From Ophiocordyceps camponoti-saundersi (nom. inval.) (Eukaryota > Ascomycota > Sordariomycetes > Hypocreales > Ophiocordycipitaceae): a stretch of DNA of 64,000 nucleotides. Numbering within the stretch: position 1 is the first letter of the stretch; each line of letters begins with the position of its first letter. The notes beneath the pieces are model-generated. The model was not told the origin of the DNA and made no database searches. It saw only the letters and a list, made by a program, of their open reading frames with translations. Positions 48,049 through 58,484 of the stretch are shown in pieces. The DNA lies in NCBI GenBank assembly GCA_003339415.1, contig PDHQ01000004.1, forward strand, positions 494,207 to 558,206, written 5' to 3'. Both the position numbers and the translations under genes were made by a program.

Positions 48049-48841
48049 GTAGCGTCGACTGAAGAGGAGGACATCAGTCCACCCTGCGGACCCTAATTCA
48101 TGAGACGAGACTCTCCAAGGGCCGGGCGCAATGCTGCAAGCAGCACGCCGGCTGAGAATCTCCCGCTTGTCAACGTCGAGTTTGTTCCTCCTCCAGGGCG
48201 GAGAGGCAAGCTTTTTTATTTTCTTCTGTGGACATATCCTTCAGGTCTGAACAGGTAGTCGTCGTGCTGTACGAAGTATGTATTGTGGTACGAAGTGAAG
48301 GGTGCTGCTTGAGGGTCTGTCGGTTGAGTGTCGTGCCAGCATTTGTAGCTGCCTTGTAAGTAGTAGAGATTTTGGCGCGCGCTTCCGAACCGCTGTATGG
48401 CACACTGCGGGCAAGGGTTCCTTGATTCTTGAGAAATCCATCGTGCACAATAATATGCACATCCGAGAAAGAATATTGGCATTAACCAACGTTGGATCGT
48501 TATAAGTAAGTTGACTGGCTCGCGTTCATTCTCGTCAACTCGGCACGAAAACCCTGCGCTAAAATTCTACATATACGACTTTGGCTCAGATGCTGGGCGG
48601 GAGGAAGTTGTCAGCCGATGTTGAAGCAATGATGTTCTTAGTGGGGAGTCCCTCGGCAGTCGGCACCTAGAGGCTAGGAGGCAGGCATAAACTAAATAAA
48701 AATACTCCGCGCGGGGGATCTACAGCAAACTCACGTGATGGGCTGCTCCCACCATAGCTCGGGAAGCTTGCCGGTTTTTCCATCTTTAAAACCACCTTTT
48801 ATCACGCACGGCCGGCACATACATACACCACAACCGTCAAC
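48049..48841. other. Region between the kinase and the unrecognised basic protein
   Basis: Probably holds the missing 5' exon of the kinase gene and a divergent promoter. A minus-strand frame from an ATG at 48482 to 48216 (88 codons) could be that exon, but no clean splice to the kinase frame is visible. Confidence 0.4.
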
Positions 48842-49949
48842 ATGTCGTGGCCAAGGCGTCCTATCGTCGTCGATTTTGATGATGAAACCAGATACCAGTG
48901 GCCCAGTGGGCCGGTGGGCTACGCCGAGGAAGCCCTGTTTGGCGAGCTCCATGAGCGTTTCAATACGATGCCAACTCCCCTCTCGATCCAGGATCCAGTC
49001 GCCTTTCATGCAGACGTGGCAGAACTAGCATGCAGTTCTGCAGATAAAGAAGAATTCCTCACCCGCCTGCAGGAAAGAAGAGATGAGAGGATCAAGGAGA
49101 TCGGGGATTTTCACAGAGAAATTATGTCTTTACATACAGTAGGCTATTCTAGCCTGACCAGCGAGCAAAGTTTCCGCTTAATGCGGCTTAACGTCTTTTC
49201 AAGCTATGATACCCTCGTTGGCTTATTCGCGACGCTTCTTGGACCAAACAACGCTGGCCGTCAACCTGTCTTGTGTTCGTTATACATCTCTGCCGTCTGG
49301 AGTCCTTCTTAATTCTGGTTTAGTTGAAGGGCGGCGCCGTAAGCCCATGCAGCGCCAACGGGGGAATCTATCGAGCCTCGACGTCCAATATAACGACACG
49401 ACAGATCCTGTTATCAGCGCCAACCAACCCAAACCGCCCACCTTTCCGCGTCAAGGACCGGCTTCTCCAGCACAAGCCGACTCGAACTTAACATCGGCCG
49501 CTACTAAAGGCAACGTAAAACGAAAAGCTTCATACAGCTCCGAGGGTGATCAAGAGCACTGCAAAAAGCGCCAGCGACGTACTTCCGGAGAGCAGGCAAT
49601 AAGCACCACAGTCGGTAATGGCTCTGCCCAGGATATCCCAGTGCGAGCTGCAGATGGAGATGCTCAGAAAATAGACGATGGCCTTCCTACCACCAAGACG
49701 GCGACAAGAAGTCTTGTGAACGCTCGCATTGCCAAATCCCGTTCCTCTCGACAACTGAGACGGTCGACACCCGCCAACAAGGAACAAACCCGCTCGCGAC
49801 TCTCTGCACAGAAGAAAACGGCTACTATGCCGGCCGTCTCATCTAACTTGTCCAAGGAGGCATATACCTGCCAGAAGCCTACTTCGCGTCCTAGAAGGAG
49901 CGAACGATTAGCTGCCAGACATGGCCGGTCGGGAGGAAAGGCTACTTGA
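48842..49949 (+). CDS. Unrecognised basic, probably nuclear protein
   Basis: Two exons (48842-49274, 49324-49949) give 352 residues. The GTTCGT donor and TTTAG acceptor are the only ones that join the two long frames in phase. The N-terminal third (MSWPRRPIVVDFDDETRYQW, then FHADVAELACSS, RLQERRDERIKEIGDFHRE, LVGLFATLLGPNNAG) looks like a folded helical domain. The rest is disordered and basic, with candidate nuclear localisation signals KKRQRR and RPRRSERLAARHGR. No family is recognised. It stands back to back with the kinase gene, 793 bp apart, which suggests a shared promoter. Chromatin or DNA association is possible, but only from composition. Confidence 0.6.
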
Positions 49950-51227
49950 CCTAAGCGGCTCGGGTTGAAGCGGTCAATTTTGACCTTGGATGGAAACTTG
50001 AGCTGCTGGCAGCCTCTGTTGCGTCGGAAAAGTACTATTAGGCTACTGATGTCGGCTGTTCTGGCTGAGGCTGGTTAGAGCGCAGGCCAAAGCGATAGAA
50101 ACACTGTGTTTCCCCCCATATCGCTATAGTCATGGAAACAGTTGGCAAGTGTGACACGGTTGGAGCGGCTGATCTTCAACCCGGACCGCGCAGTCAAAGT
50201 TAGCCCTCGAGGCCTCGGCCAGTACACAACTGGTCAAGTTGCGCGTTCGCTTGTGTGGAATCACGTTTGCTTATCCTCATATGTTTGGCGACAGTGGAGA
50301 AGAAACACCGCAGCAGTCAAAACATGACTAGGTAGGTAAGGAAGGCCATAACTACCTAGGCGCGCTGGGCTGAGCTGACAACAGAGGCTAGGTGAGAGTA
50401 TTGTCTACTAAAACGATGTTATGCTCGAATAGTGTCTTAAAACTCGGGGTCGTTCAAATTGCCAGCTGCTATGGAAGTTGTCGGAAATATGAAAGTGGAA
50501 GAATTTTATACGTAAGGGTGGCTGGCCGCAAGGATCGTGAGAAAGTGATAAAAACTTGGTATCAGAGACTGCGAGAACGTCTGCACATTGCACGGCCAAT
50601 GTCTCTCCCACCATTTGGACTAACAGCTCGTCGGAGACAGTTGGAATCCCGTCGACAACTTTCGCGAACGTCCGTTTTCCTTCTAGCATCGCTACATGTT
50701 GGCAACAATTTCTAATTTGAGTAAAGATCTTGTTACAGATTACGCTCTTCATATTCTTATTGCCGTCCGAGTACCTCGTCTTATCGTGATGCGCTCCTGG
50801 GGCTTGAGCTTGAGCATCCGACAGGCTCCGATGGCGAAAGGAAGCTCTATCACGACATCCAGGTACACCATGAATAAAGGCAAAAAGCCAAGCAGTCCTC
50901 GGCTCGAGCGCGTGACTTATAGAGCGTAGTGGGCCCTTCCTTTCTGACAGTTGTTATGGAAGTGAAATGATGAGGTCAGCGCCATGTGCAAATTCACAGG
51001 TGCCCCAGTGCTATCGCGTGCGGCCTAAGCCACAAAACGCCCCGCGACGTCACCTGGAGAGAGACCCTTGCCCAGCCTCTTTTTTTTTCCCCCATACTAT
51101 CCGTACATACCTACCTCTATTTTCCTTCTCTCTTACGCGCCAACGCGTCTCTCCCCTGTATAAAAGCACGCGTCTGGATACTGCCACAGCATCGATTATA
51201 TCGTCAGGCCAACATCTTTTGTCCGCC
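49950..51227. other. Intergenic plus promoter of the kinetochore gene
   Basis: Short frames only until the promoter at about 51100-51227, which has a TATA box and two ACGCGT boxes. Confidence 0.5.
51143..51173 (+). promoter_or_regulatory. Two MluI cell-cycle boxes flanking a TATA box
   Basis: ACGCGT occurs at 51143-51148 and 51168-51173, with TATAAAA at 51159-51165 between them, 55-85 bp before the ATG at 51228. ACGCGT is the MBF (Mbp1/Swi6) binding core that drives G1/S transcription in yeasts and is conserved in filamentous fungi. Function here is inferred. Confidence 0.55.
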
Positions 51228-52992
51228 ATGGCCGCGGCAGGTAGGCACTTTTCTCTTTCACTTCTCCTCCTCCTCCCCTCGCAACGACCACCGTACAATA
51301 TACTGACAACGAGGCGGCATACACAGCTCGTCGCGCCGAACGGCTCAACGAGCGTCTTCGCGGCGCCCAGTGCGTTTTGCGCCGTCGCCTTGTCAACTCT
51401 TTCTCTAATATAGTCTGCTGAACGTCGCAGGCGCATCAATGTCGACGACGACTCGTTTAATCTTAATATCGATGGCTTGGCGGCAGCAGCGACGACGACG
51501 GAAACAGCACCGTCGTCGTCGGATCGGAAGCGCAAACGTGCGCCTGATGAGTCGGACGCCGAACCCGTAAGGAACGGAATAAAGTCGCCAATTCGCCCCC
51601 GAATTTCCGCCGCTATCATCGAGGAGGAGGTCGGCGAAAGTCCCTCGCACGCGCCGGGAAGCGGGCGGAGGCGCAAGGTGCTACTCGGCGAAAAGAGCAC
51701 GGATGATACACCCCCTCCATCCTCGCCTTTGGCGCGCAGGGCTCGTCACGTTCCGGCTTCTACGCCGACCCGCGTCTCCGCACCTCGGAATCCTCAGATC
51801 GATGAGCCGGACGAGCTGTCGCCTGACCACGGCAGAGAATTTCCCTCAGTCGACCAATTGGTGGATGCTGAAGTTTCCGCAGAGGAAGCCGAGGAGATTG
51901 ACCAATTTGAGACCGCTCGGGTGTTGGGCAAGAACTCTTCGCGACGCGCCCCACGAAGCTCGCCCGAGTTGGGCTCGGCTCCGGTCGAGGCAGATGAAGA
52001 GGTGCTGCCCCCTCAGAAAGGCGCGGGTAAGAGTAGTCCCGCCAAACAGAGACAGCCGGCCAAGGGCCCTCCTAGACGGCCCAAGCAAAAAGCATCAGAT
52101 AAACGAGGCAACAAGGCCGACAACAATGACAACGATAATGACGGCGACGGCGACGACGGCGTCGATATCACTGTTCAGCGGTTCGTCAAGAAGCGTGGTG
52201 GCGACGCCGACGATGCCGACCCGCTGCAGAGCGACATGGCCTTTGTCAACCGCGCGGGCGAGAGCGTCGTCGACGTCTTCGCCCAAGTCTGCGAGGAGGT
52301 GGTGGCCTCGACCTTGACTCAGCTTCAGCACCTGCTTGACTCGGCCGAAGGGCCAGCCAAGAAGAGGGAGTGTCGTATCAAGATGCGAGCGATTGAGGCC
52401 TATCGCGAGGAGCTACGTTCCAGGCTGCTCCAGCATGTAAAGTCGCCCTGCTTTCCTTGATTTACGTGGATGAGGTGGGAAACGGTTTTCTGGCGCTGAC
52501 GCAACTGTATACGTAGGCTATCCACCTGAATCACTGGCATACGCTGCGCAAACAGGTCCGAAAAGCACAGAAGGAGAAGCTGGCGCTGCGGGAAGAGATT
52601 CTTCGCCTCAACAGCGAGAGGGAGCATGTGGCGCTGCGGATGGACGCCGCTCGCATCAAGCACGAGACGAGCAGTAAGGAATCGACGGTACGTCCAAAAA
52701 CCACCCTTTTCACCTCCTTGAGCCGCATGGAATCGGCTTCTGACTTGAGGGCAACTGACAGCGTCGAATCAACACGTCTGCTCTCATGCACGACATCGAC
52801 CTCGCCGTCGAACAGGGTCGAGACGCGCCCCAAGCATCTCGCGAGGTGCAGAGGCAGGCCAACTTGGAACTGCTCATAGCCCAGGTCTCGGACTTGGCCA
52901 GCTCCGGGAGCTCGACGGGCGGACTGCTGCACCAAGTGAGAGATTTCAACGCCTTCTTGGAGCGAGCTGCGCTGGCATTGGAGTCTCGATGA
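51228..52992 (+). CDS. CENP-U/Ame1-like inner kinetochore protein
   Basis: Five exons (51228-51240, 51327-51369, 51431-52436, 52517-52687, 52762-52992) give 487 residues. It starts MAAAARRAERLNERLRGAQ. A long disordered, charged N region has basic patches (SSDRKRKRAPDE, PPRRPKQKASDKRG). Then come VDITVQRFVKK, SVVDVFAQVCEEVVAST, KKRECRIKMRAIEAYREELR, and a coiled coil (KAQKEKLALREEILRLNSER, ALRMDAARIKHE) ending HDIDLAVEQGRD and GGLLHQVRDFNAFLERAA. This order resembles the Ame1/Mis17 (CENP-U) proteins of filamentous fungi, part of the COMA complex at centromeres; a CENP-Q relative is the main alternative. MluI boxes in the promoter fit a cell-cycle gene. Confidence 0.6.
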
Positions 52993-53123
52993 TACCATGG
53001 CTCTCTTGTATCTTGTCAAACTTTTGCTTTTCTTTATTTCCTTTGCACGATCGAGTGCAGGATTTACTTAATGATACACAGACGCCCACCCTTCACCTCA
53101 CCAAGAAAGGGAACAAGACGGAA

Positions 53124-53841
53124 TCAACCAATCTTGGCCTTGCTAAAGTCCATCTCCGGATGCTGCTGCTGAAACTTGTTGAGAATATCCATCTTCTTCT
53201 GATCGTCCGACGTAGGCAAGCCAGCCTCCTTCTGTCTCTGATCGTACATCATCTTCTCGACCATTCCGCGCGTCTCGCCGTCGAGATCGGATAGTTTCGA
53301 AGATTCGGGTTGGATCTTGGTCACGTCTATGCTGGGTGCACTGGTGACGACGTGCGGCCACCATTCCATCTTGTTGATCTTGTCGAGATGTATCTCGACC
53401 GTCTTTGTGCCGTCCGTGTTTGTGGTGAGGGTCCATGTAGAGTCATCGACGTGAATGGCGTGAGGGAAATCGCCCTGTCAAGAGACACGACACCGCCCCC
53501 GTTAGACAGAAGTGAATCCAACATCCAATAGAGGAAAGATCCTCAACACAACAGAAAACACACCTTGATGATACACTCCTGACCCTTAACACCAGCAGCC
53601 AGACTCTGCTTCTTGATCTCGATGACCAGATCGCGCGACTTGAGGTTTCCAGGCACGGAGAAGGAGACGTCTACGTCGGCGATGGTCTGGCTCCATTTGT
53701 AGGGCAGAGCAGCCTGCTGTTCGGCTTCGCGCTGCCGCGCTGCCTTTTCTTCTTCCGGTGTTGGGTCTTTTCTTCGTGTTAGAATTGCTCTCTTGACTGA
53801 GGCTCTCACTGAGGGAGCGTACCTTTGCTAGGGTCGGCCAT
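53124..53841 (-). CDS. nudC: Nuclear movement protein NudC
   Basis: Three exons (53823-53841, 53564-53766, 53124-53474) give 190 residues. It starts MADPSK and joins to [20 protein letters not shown]. The CS (p23-like) domain runs from about residue 32: [64 protein letters not shown]. The conserved C-terminal helix has [18 protein letters not shown] and [16 protein letters not shown]. NudC helps dynein and LIS1 move nuclei in hyphae and acts as an Hsp90-type co-chaperone. Length matches Aspergillus NudC (198). It is divergent from the TFB3 gene with a 346-bp shared promoter, and convergent with the kinetochore gene. Confidence 0.94.
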
Positions 53842-54187
53842 TTGCTTGCTCCTGTTGTTGGTGTTTGGGGACGTTGGAAATGCCGTTAGAGTCTCCGTCA
53901 TGGCCGGATATTTTGTTCTACAGCTTTCGGCTGGTTTCTTTTTCCGAATGCCGAGGTATCTGATGTCATCAAGCAAGGCTACAAACCAGCCTCGCACTCC
54001 AAGTATCTCAAACAACTCGACCTCTCTCTCTCTCTCTCTTTCTCAGCCTCCCTCCTCTTCTGATCCATTCCCCCCTCCTTTTTCGCCCCTTGCATCCATC
54101 AACCTATCTCAAGCTCACGAACTCCAAAGAGAACAAAAAAAGAAGTCCTTTTCGAGATAAGAAGCTGCGGGAAAAAGAACAACAGAC
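53842..54187. other. Shared divergent promoter, nudC and TFB3
   Basis: A 346-bp region between two divergent starts, with a CT tract at about 54020-54044. No gene is supported. Confidence 0.5.
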
Positions 54188-55252
54188 ATGTCACGAAACG
54201 AAAGCCTAAGCACCGTCCGTCAACAAGATGAAGACGAGACATGCCCCGTCTGCAAAACAACGCGCTACTTCAATAAAGACATGGAGTTCCGCATCAACTC
54301 AGAATGCTACCACAGAATGTGCAAGACGTGCGTCGAACGAATCTTCAAAGACGGTCCCAACCAATGTCCCTACGCAGGATGTCACAAGACGCTTCGTCTT
54401 CGGGGTTTCAAAGCCGCCTTCTTCGCCGATTTGACAGTCGAGAGGGAGGTTGATATTCGAAGACGCGTCGCCGCCGTCTTTAACAAGGTCGAGGATGATT
54501 TCGAGGATCTGGACGGTTATAATGATTATCTTTACATGGTCGAGTGCTTGACTGATGATTTGGTCTCCGGTTCCTCTGAGGCTAGAGCGAAAGCTGAATC
54601 CCAACTTTCGGATTGGGAGGCAAAGCACAAGGCTGAGATAGAGCGCAATCGTCGCTTGGCCAGAGAATCGGATGACGCTCGCAACCGGCGCATCGCAGCA
54701 GAGAACGAAGCTGCGAAACAACGACGTCTACAGAATCTACAAGAAGAGGCCGACGAGAAAGCTTCAGAAGCCCGTTTCCGGAAGGAGATGCTCGACTCCC
54801 TTCAAAGTGCCGACGTGGGACACGCCAACCAAGCCGTCGACAAGGTCCTCCTCAAGAAGCGCGGACAACAACGTCGCCAGGCCGCCGCCGCCGCCGCAGC
54901 AGCAGCTTCGAACCCGTCCGGTCTTTCTATCCGTGGCCTGCGCGATAAGACGAAGCCCGTCGTCGACGACGGACCCTACGATCCCTTCGCCGGCCTCAAT
55001 CTAACCCCCACCCGCGTCGACCTCTCGGCCGAACGGTTACGGGACTATCACAGCGAATGGGTCGACATCATCCGCTCCAAGGATGAGTATCTTGTTGGTG
55101 GCTACGGCGCCGACGAGTACATTTCCCGCGCCTTGTTCGAGGCCTTTTCGGGACTGGCCGTCTTCATCGCCGACGAGCCTACGCCGGCTGGCACTGCTAC
55201 CACCACGGCGACCACCACCATAACAAAGCCGGACACGCAACAGGCTTCATGA
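54188..55252 (+). CDS. TFB3: TFIIH subunit MAT1/Tfb3
   Basis: Assembly factor of the CDK-activating kinase in TFIIH, acting in transcription initiation and repair. Single exon, 354 residues. The RING finger at residues about 19-65 has CPVC, then YHRMCKTC and CPYAGC. RLRGFKAAFF follows, then the MAT1 central coiled coil (EDDFEDLDGYNDYLYMVE, KHKAEIERNRRLARES, AAENEAAKQRRLQNLQEEAD). An Ala run (AAAAAAAAA) and the C-terminal PYDPFAGL segment followed by a hydrophobic end complete the usual fungal form. Start ATG is in ACAGACATGTC. Identification is firm. Confidence 0.95.
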   Translation: MSRNESLSTVRQQDEDETCPVCKTTRYFNKDMEFRINSECYHRMCKTCVERIFKDGPNQCPYAGCHKTLRLRGFKAAFFADLTVEREVDIRRRVAAVFNKVEDDFEDLDGYNDYLYMVECLTDDLVSGSSEARAKAESQLSDWEAKHKAEIERNRRLARESDDARNRRIAAENEAAKQRRLQNLQEEADEKASEARFRKEMLDSLQSADVGHANQAVDKVLLKKRGQQRRQAAAAAAAAASNPSGLSIRGLRDKTKPVVDDGPYDPFAGLNLTPTRVDLSAERLRDYHSEWVDIIRSKDEYLVGGYGADEYISRALFEAFSGLAVFIADEPTPAGTATTTATTTITKPDTQQAS

Positions 55253-55890
55253 AGAGTTTCCCCTGGACAATCCGTCACCGATGATTTCTTTCTCTCCCGG
55301 GTAAATGAATCGATCTGACACAAACAATCACATAGACGTGGGAACGGGGATCGGGGCTCCTCATCCGGCTGCAGCCTGTCGACTACACGTGCATATGCTT
55401 GAACCTCTCACGAAGCAGCCGATATTCGGAAAGGGAACAAATGAGAGGCTTATAACTGCTACGCAAAGCTAAAGCTGGCAAAACATTACTGGAATACATT
55501 GTGTTGTCATGCTAACTATCAACAAAAAGAAAGGAAAGAAAGAAAATGAGACACAGAATAGCGTCGAGCCTAGACAGATGACGCTGTAACGGGGAGACGA
55601 AACGCAAGATTCATGTCGGGACGGGAGCCAGGCCTGCTTCGACATTACGTCGTTATGGGGTTCTTCTCTTTGAAGTTGTTAGCCTGAGAGGGAATAAAAA
55701 GCTTGCGTCTCAAGCAAAAGAGCAACGGATTTCCATCAAAACGCCTCGCTCAGTGAAGCATGTCGTGCCATGAAAAGAAGTGTTGGAAGCGAGAAAAAGA
55801 GATTATGACGAGGAGGACAAGAGAAAAAAATTGGGTGACATGAAGCAGAGTAAGGGGGAGGGGGGAAAGAAAAAAGACGACATCGGACTC
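55253..55890. other. Convergent 3' flanks of TFB3 and AP180
   Basis: No gene is supported. Confidence 0.5.
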
Positions 55891-57838
55891 TCACTGCTGC
55901 CATGGAGTCTGTTGCGCCGGCCTCGGAAAGACGGGGATGGTCGGCAACTGGTCGAAACCGCCTCCAATGGGCGTCTGATTCTGCTGCCACCCCATGCCCG
56001 TGGCTTGGTTGGCGAAGGAGCTTTGACGGAATGGATTCGTCGCCCCCGTAGCCTGAGGCATAAGCATTTCCTGCTGCTGAGGTAGAGGCTGGGAAGACGT
56101 CCGGGCGAATGGGTTGGTGCCTGTCAACGTGGGCTGCAGCGGCGCCGGCGCCGGCGGCTGCGACTGGAAGGGCGACGAGCCTGGCGGGGGCGAGCGGGCA
56201 AAGGGGTTCGTCGACTGGCGGTTCATCGACACCGTGGGCTGCGACGCCGGGCGTTGTTGCATCCCCGTCTGCTGGGCCATCAACATGGACTGTCGAAATG
56301 GATTCGTCCCCATACCCGTCTGCATCGGCTGCAGCCCGGCCTGCGACTGGTTCGTGAAGCTGGCCACGCTGTCTTGCGGAATGGACCCGAGCGCGCCCGG
56401 CTGGAAGCCCTGCGGCTGCGGGGTGAAGCCGCCGAAGCCGGCACCGGTGTAGTTGGCCTGCAGCGGTTGGGATTGGGTGAATGCCGCTTGCTGTAGGAAG
56501 CCATCGTTGGCTGCGAAACCCGTGGGCTGCGGGGCGAAGCCGTTGGACACAAACGGCATACCCGTCTGCTGAGGCTGGAACGGAGCCGCGTTGAACTGCT
56601 GCTGCGGGTCCGTCTGCATCGGCGTCTGGTTCTGCTCGATGGAGCCGAAGAAGTCGATGAGGTCAGGGTCAGGACCCTTGTTGGCCTGAGGCTTCCTGGC
56701 AATGGTAAAAGAGGATGACGGATCTGGAAAGTCGGCTGCCTTGACCGTTTTGGTGGTCGCCCCTCTGGACCCCTTTTTCTTGGCCTCCTGCTCTGCGATA
56801 TACTGCCTGCGCTGAATCTCGAAGTCGGGATCTTTCAGGTATTCTTCGAGTTGGCGGCCGAGATTCACCGGCGCGTGCTTGAGCTTGGGCACCTCGACGC
56901 GCGTATGATGCTCGTGCAGTCGGGCGACGCTGAGATACTGAACAACGGCGTCCGTCTGCTTGGTAAAGGTGCGGTAGATGTCCATAGCTCTCTCCGCATC
57001 GGGCTTGGACATTTCGAAGAAGTGGCCTGGAGAATGAGGCTTAGACGCGAAGACGCGAGTAGAGAATTCATTGCCAGCTCACCCAAAATATTGATGAGCC
57101 CCTGATTAAGTACCTGAAACAGAGACAGAAGGTCGAGGACGAGCAGTCGGAAGACGAGGACGGTGATGTCGTTCTGCGGCTCCGATTCCAGGACCTGCCA
57201 TTTCGTCAGCCCCCGCAACAAGGCAGAGGATGGGGGTGCTCGACTCACGTCACACCTCACCAGAGCCGTCAGCTGAGTCTGGACGACTTCGGTCTCGCGC
57301 AACAGGCCCTTGTCGACGGATAGCCTCTCCAGCCTCGATTCTGGGGCGCGAACCCAGTCCGTCTTGGTATCGCGATAGGCCTTGGCGCGTTCGGACAGGT
57401 AGCTTGCGTAGTGACGAATATTCCTGCCCTGCGTTTGAGCTGTGATGCGGTCAGCGTCGGCGAGACTGCGTCGAAGGGAAGGGATCGGACCATCGGAGAA
57501 GTGGCCCAGAGCCAGCATGTTGCGGCTTCGAGCGAGGTGGGCCAAGGCCACGTCGGGGGATCCCTCGCGGATCATAAGGTGGACGATGATGAGGCTCTTG
57601 AGGACGACGGTCCATGTCGAGTCACGGAGACGATGCTGCAGGGCACGGAAGACGTCGTTGGTGCCGGAGTCGGCGTGGGTGGCGACGAGGATGTGTTCGA
57701 TATACTTGGTCTTGGGCGGGGCATTCTGCGAAGAGGAGGAGAATGTCAGACAGGTGAGGGGAGAGGATTCGAGGGTGGATTCGGCGGCACCTTGATTTTG
57801 GTAGCGCCCTTGACGGACTTTTCGAACGAGCTGGTCAT
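55891..57838 (-). CDS. ANTH-domain clathrin adaptor, AP180/Yap1801 type
   Basis: Four exons (57791-57838, 57249-57725, 57083-57194, 55891-57026) give 590 residues. It starts MTSSFEKSVKGATKIK and joins NAPPKTKYIEHILVATH, the inositide-binding face of the ANTH domain. ALQHRLRDSTWTVVLKSLIIVH, NIRHYASYLSERAKAY and LVLDLLSLFQVLNQGLINI complete the domain (to about residue 290). The C half is Gln/Pro/Gly-rich and disordered with repeated NPF (as NPFRQS, NPFARS, NPFART), which bind EH domains of Ede1/Pan1. The protein links PI(4,5)P2 membranes to clathrin in endocytosis. Repeats of QQTGM and QPTGF give it a prion-like composition. Confidence 0.92.
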
Positions 57839-58103
57839 GGCGCCAGAAAGCCCCGACTGGAGAGCCCCGGGAGGCAATATGCCAAAGGATAGAGAGACAG
57901 GAGAAGAAGGGCGACAGGACTAAGATGGAGAGCGAGAAGCGGTTGGTGCAGAGCAAAAGAATACTCTCAACAGGGACGGAGGCGGTGGGAAGAGGAGGAA
58001 GAGATGGAGGTTGAGGCTCGGCTAGATGGACGGACGGATGGATGGATGGGGATGGATGGATGGGGATGGATGGGGGTTGCAGATGGTGGAGTTGCAGGAT
58101 ACG

Positions 58104-58228
58104 AGTACTATGTCAAGCTGACCATCAGGTCCGACCTCAGCCGACCAAAAACCCACTTTCCGATTATATAATCTGACCACTGCCCACGGGCGCAGTACTT
58201 CACAAAACAAAGGTAGGGACTTTGCCTA
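58104..58228 (+). repeat. Left terminal inverted repeat
   Basis: 125 bp, reverse complement of 58360-58484 with one mismatch in AAAGGT(A/G)GGGAC. The identical short peptides readable from the two arms are a consequence of the inverted repeat, not genes. Confidence 0.92.
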
Positions 58229-58359
58229 CTTAAATATATTAATTTAAGGAAAAATAATAAAATACTTTTTTTAAACTATATAATAATAGCTATCGTCAGA
58301 GCTTCTACTTAGTATTTTTCGGAATGAGTATATAATTTATCGGAATTAATATATACGGA

Positions 58360-58484
58360 TAGGCAAAGTCCCCACCTTTGTTTTGTGAAGTACTGCGCCC
58401 GTGGGCAGTGGTCAGATTATATAATCGGAAAGTGGGTTTTTGGTCGGCTGAGGTCGGACCTGATGGTCAGCTTGACATAGTACT
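58360..58484 (-). repeat. Right terminal inverted repeat
   Basis: 125 bp, the mate of 58104-58228. Confidence 0.92.

Noticed and set aside
50408..50752. A 114-codon minus-strand frame
   Set aside because: No domain, no composition bias for coding and no splice-linked partner; probably chance.
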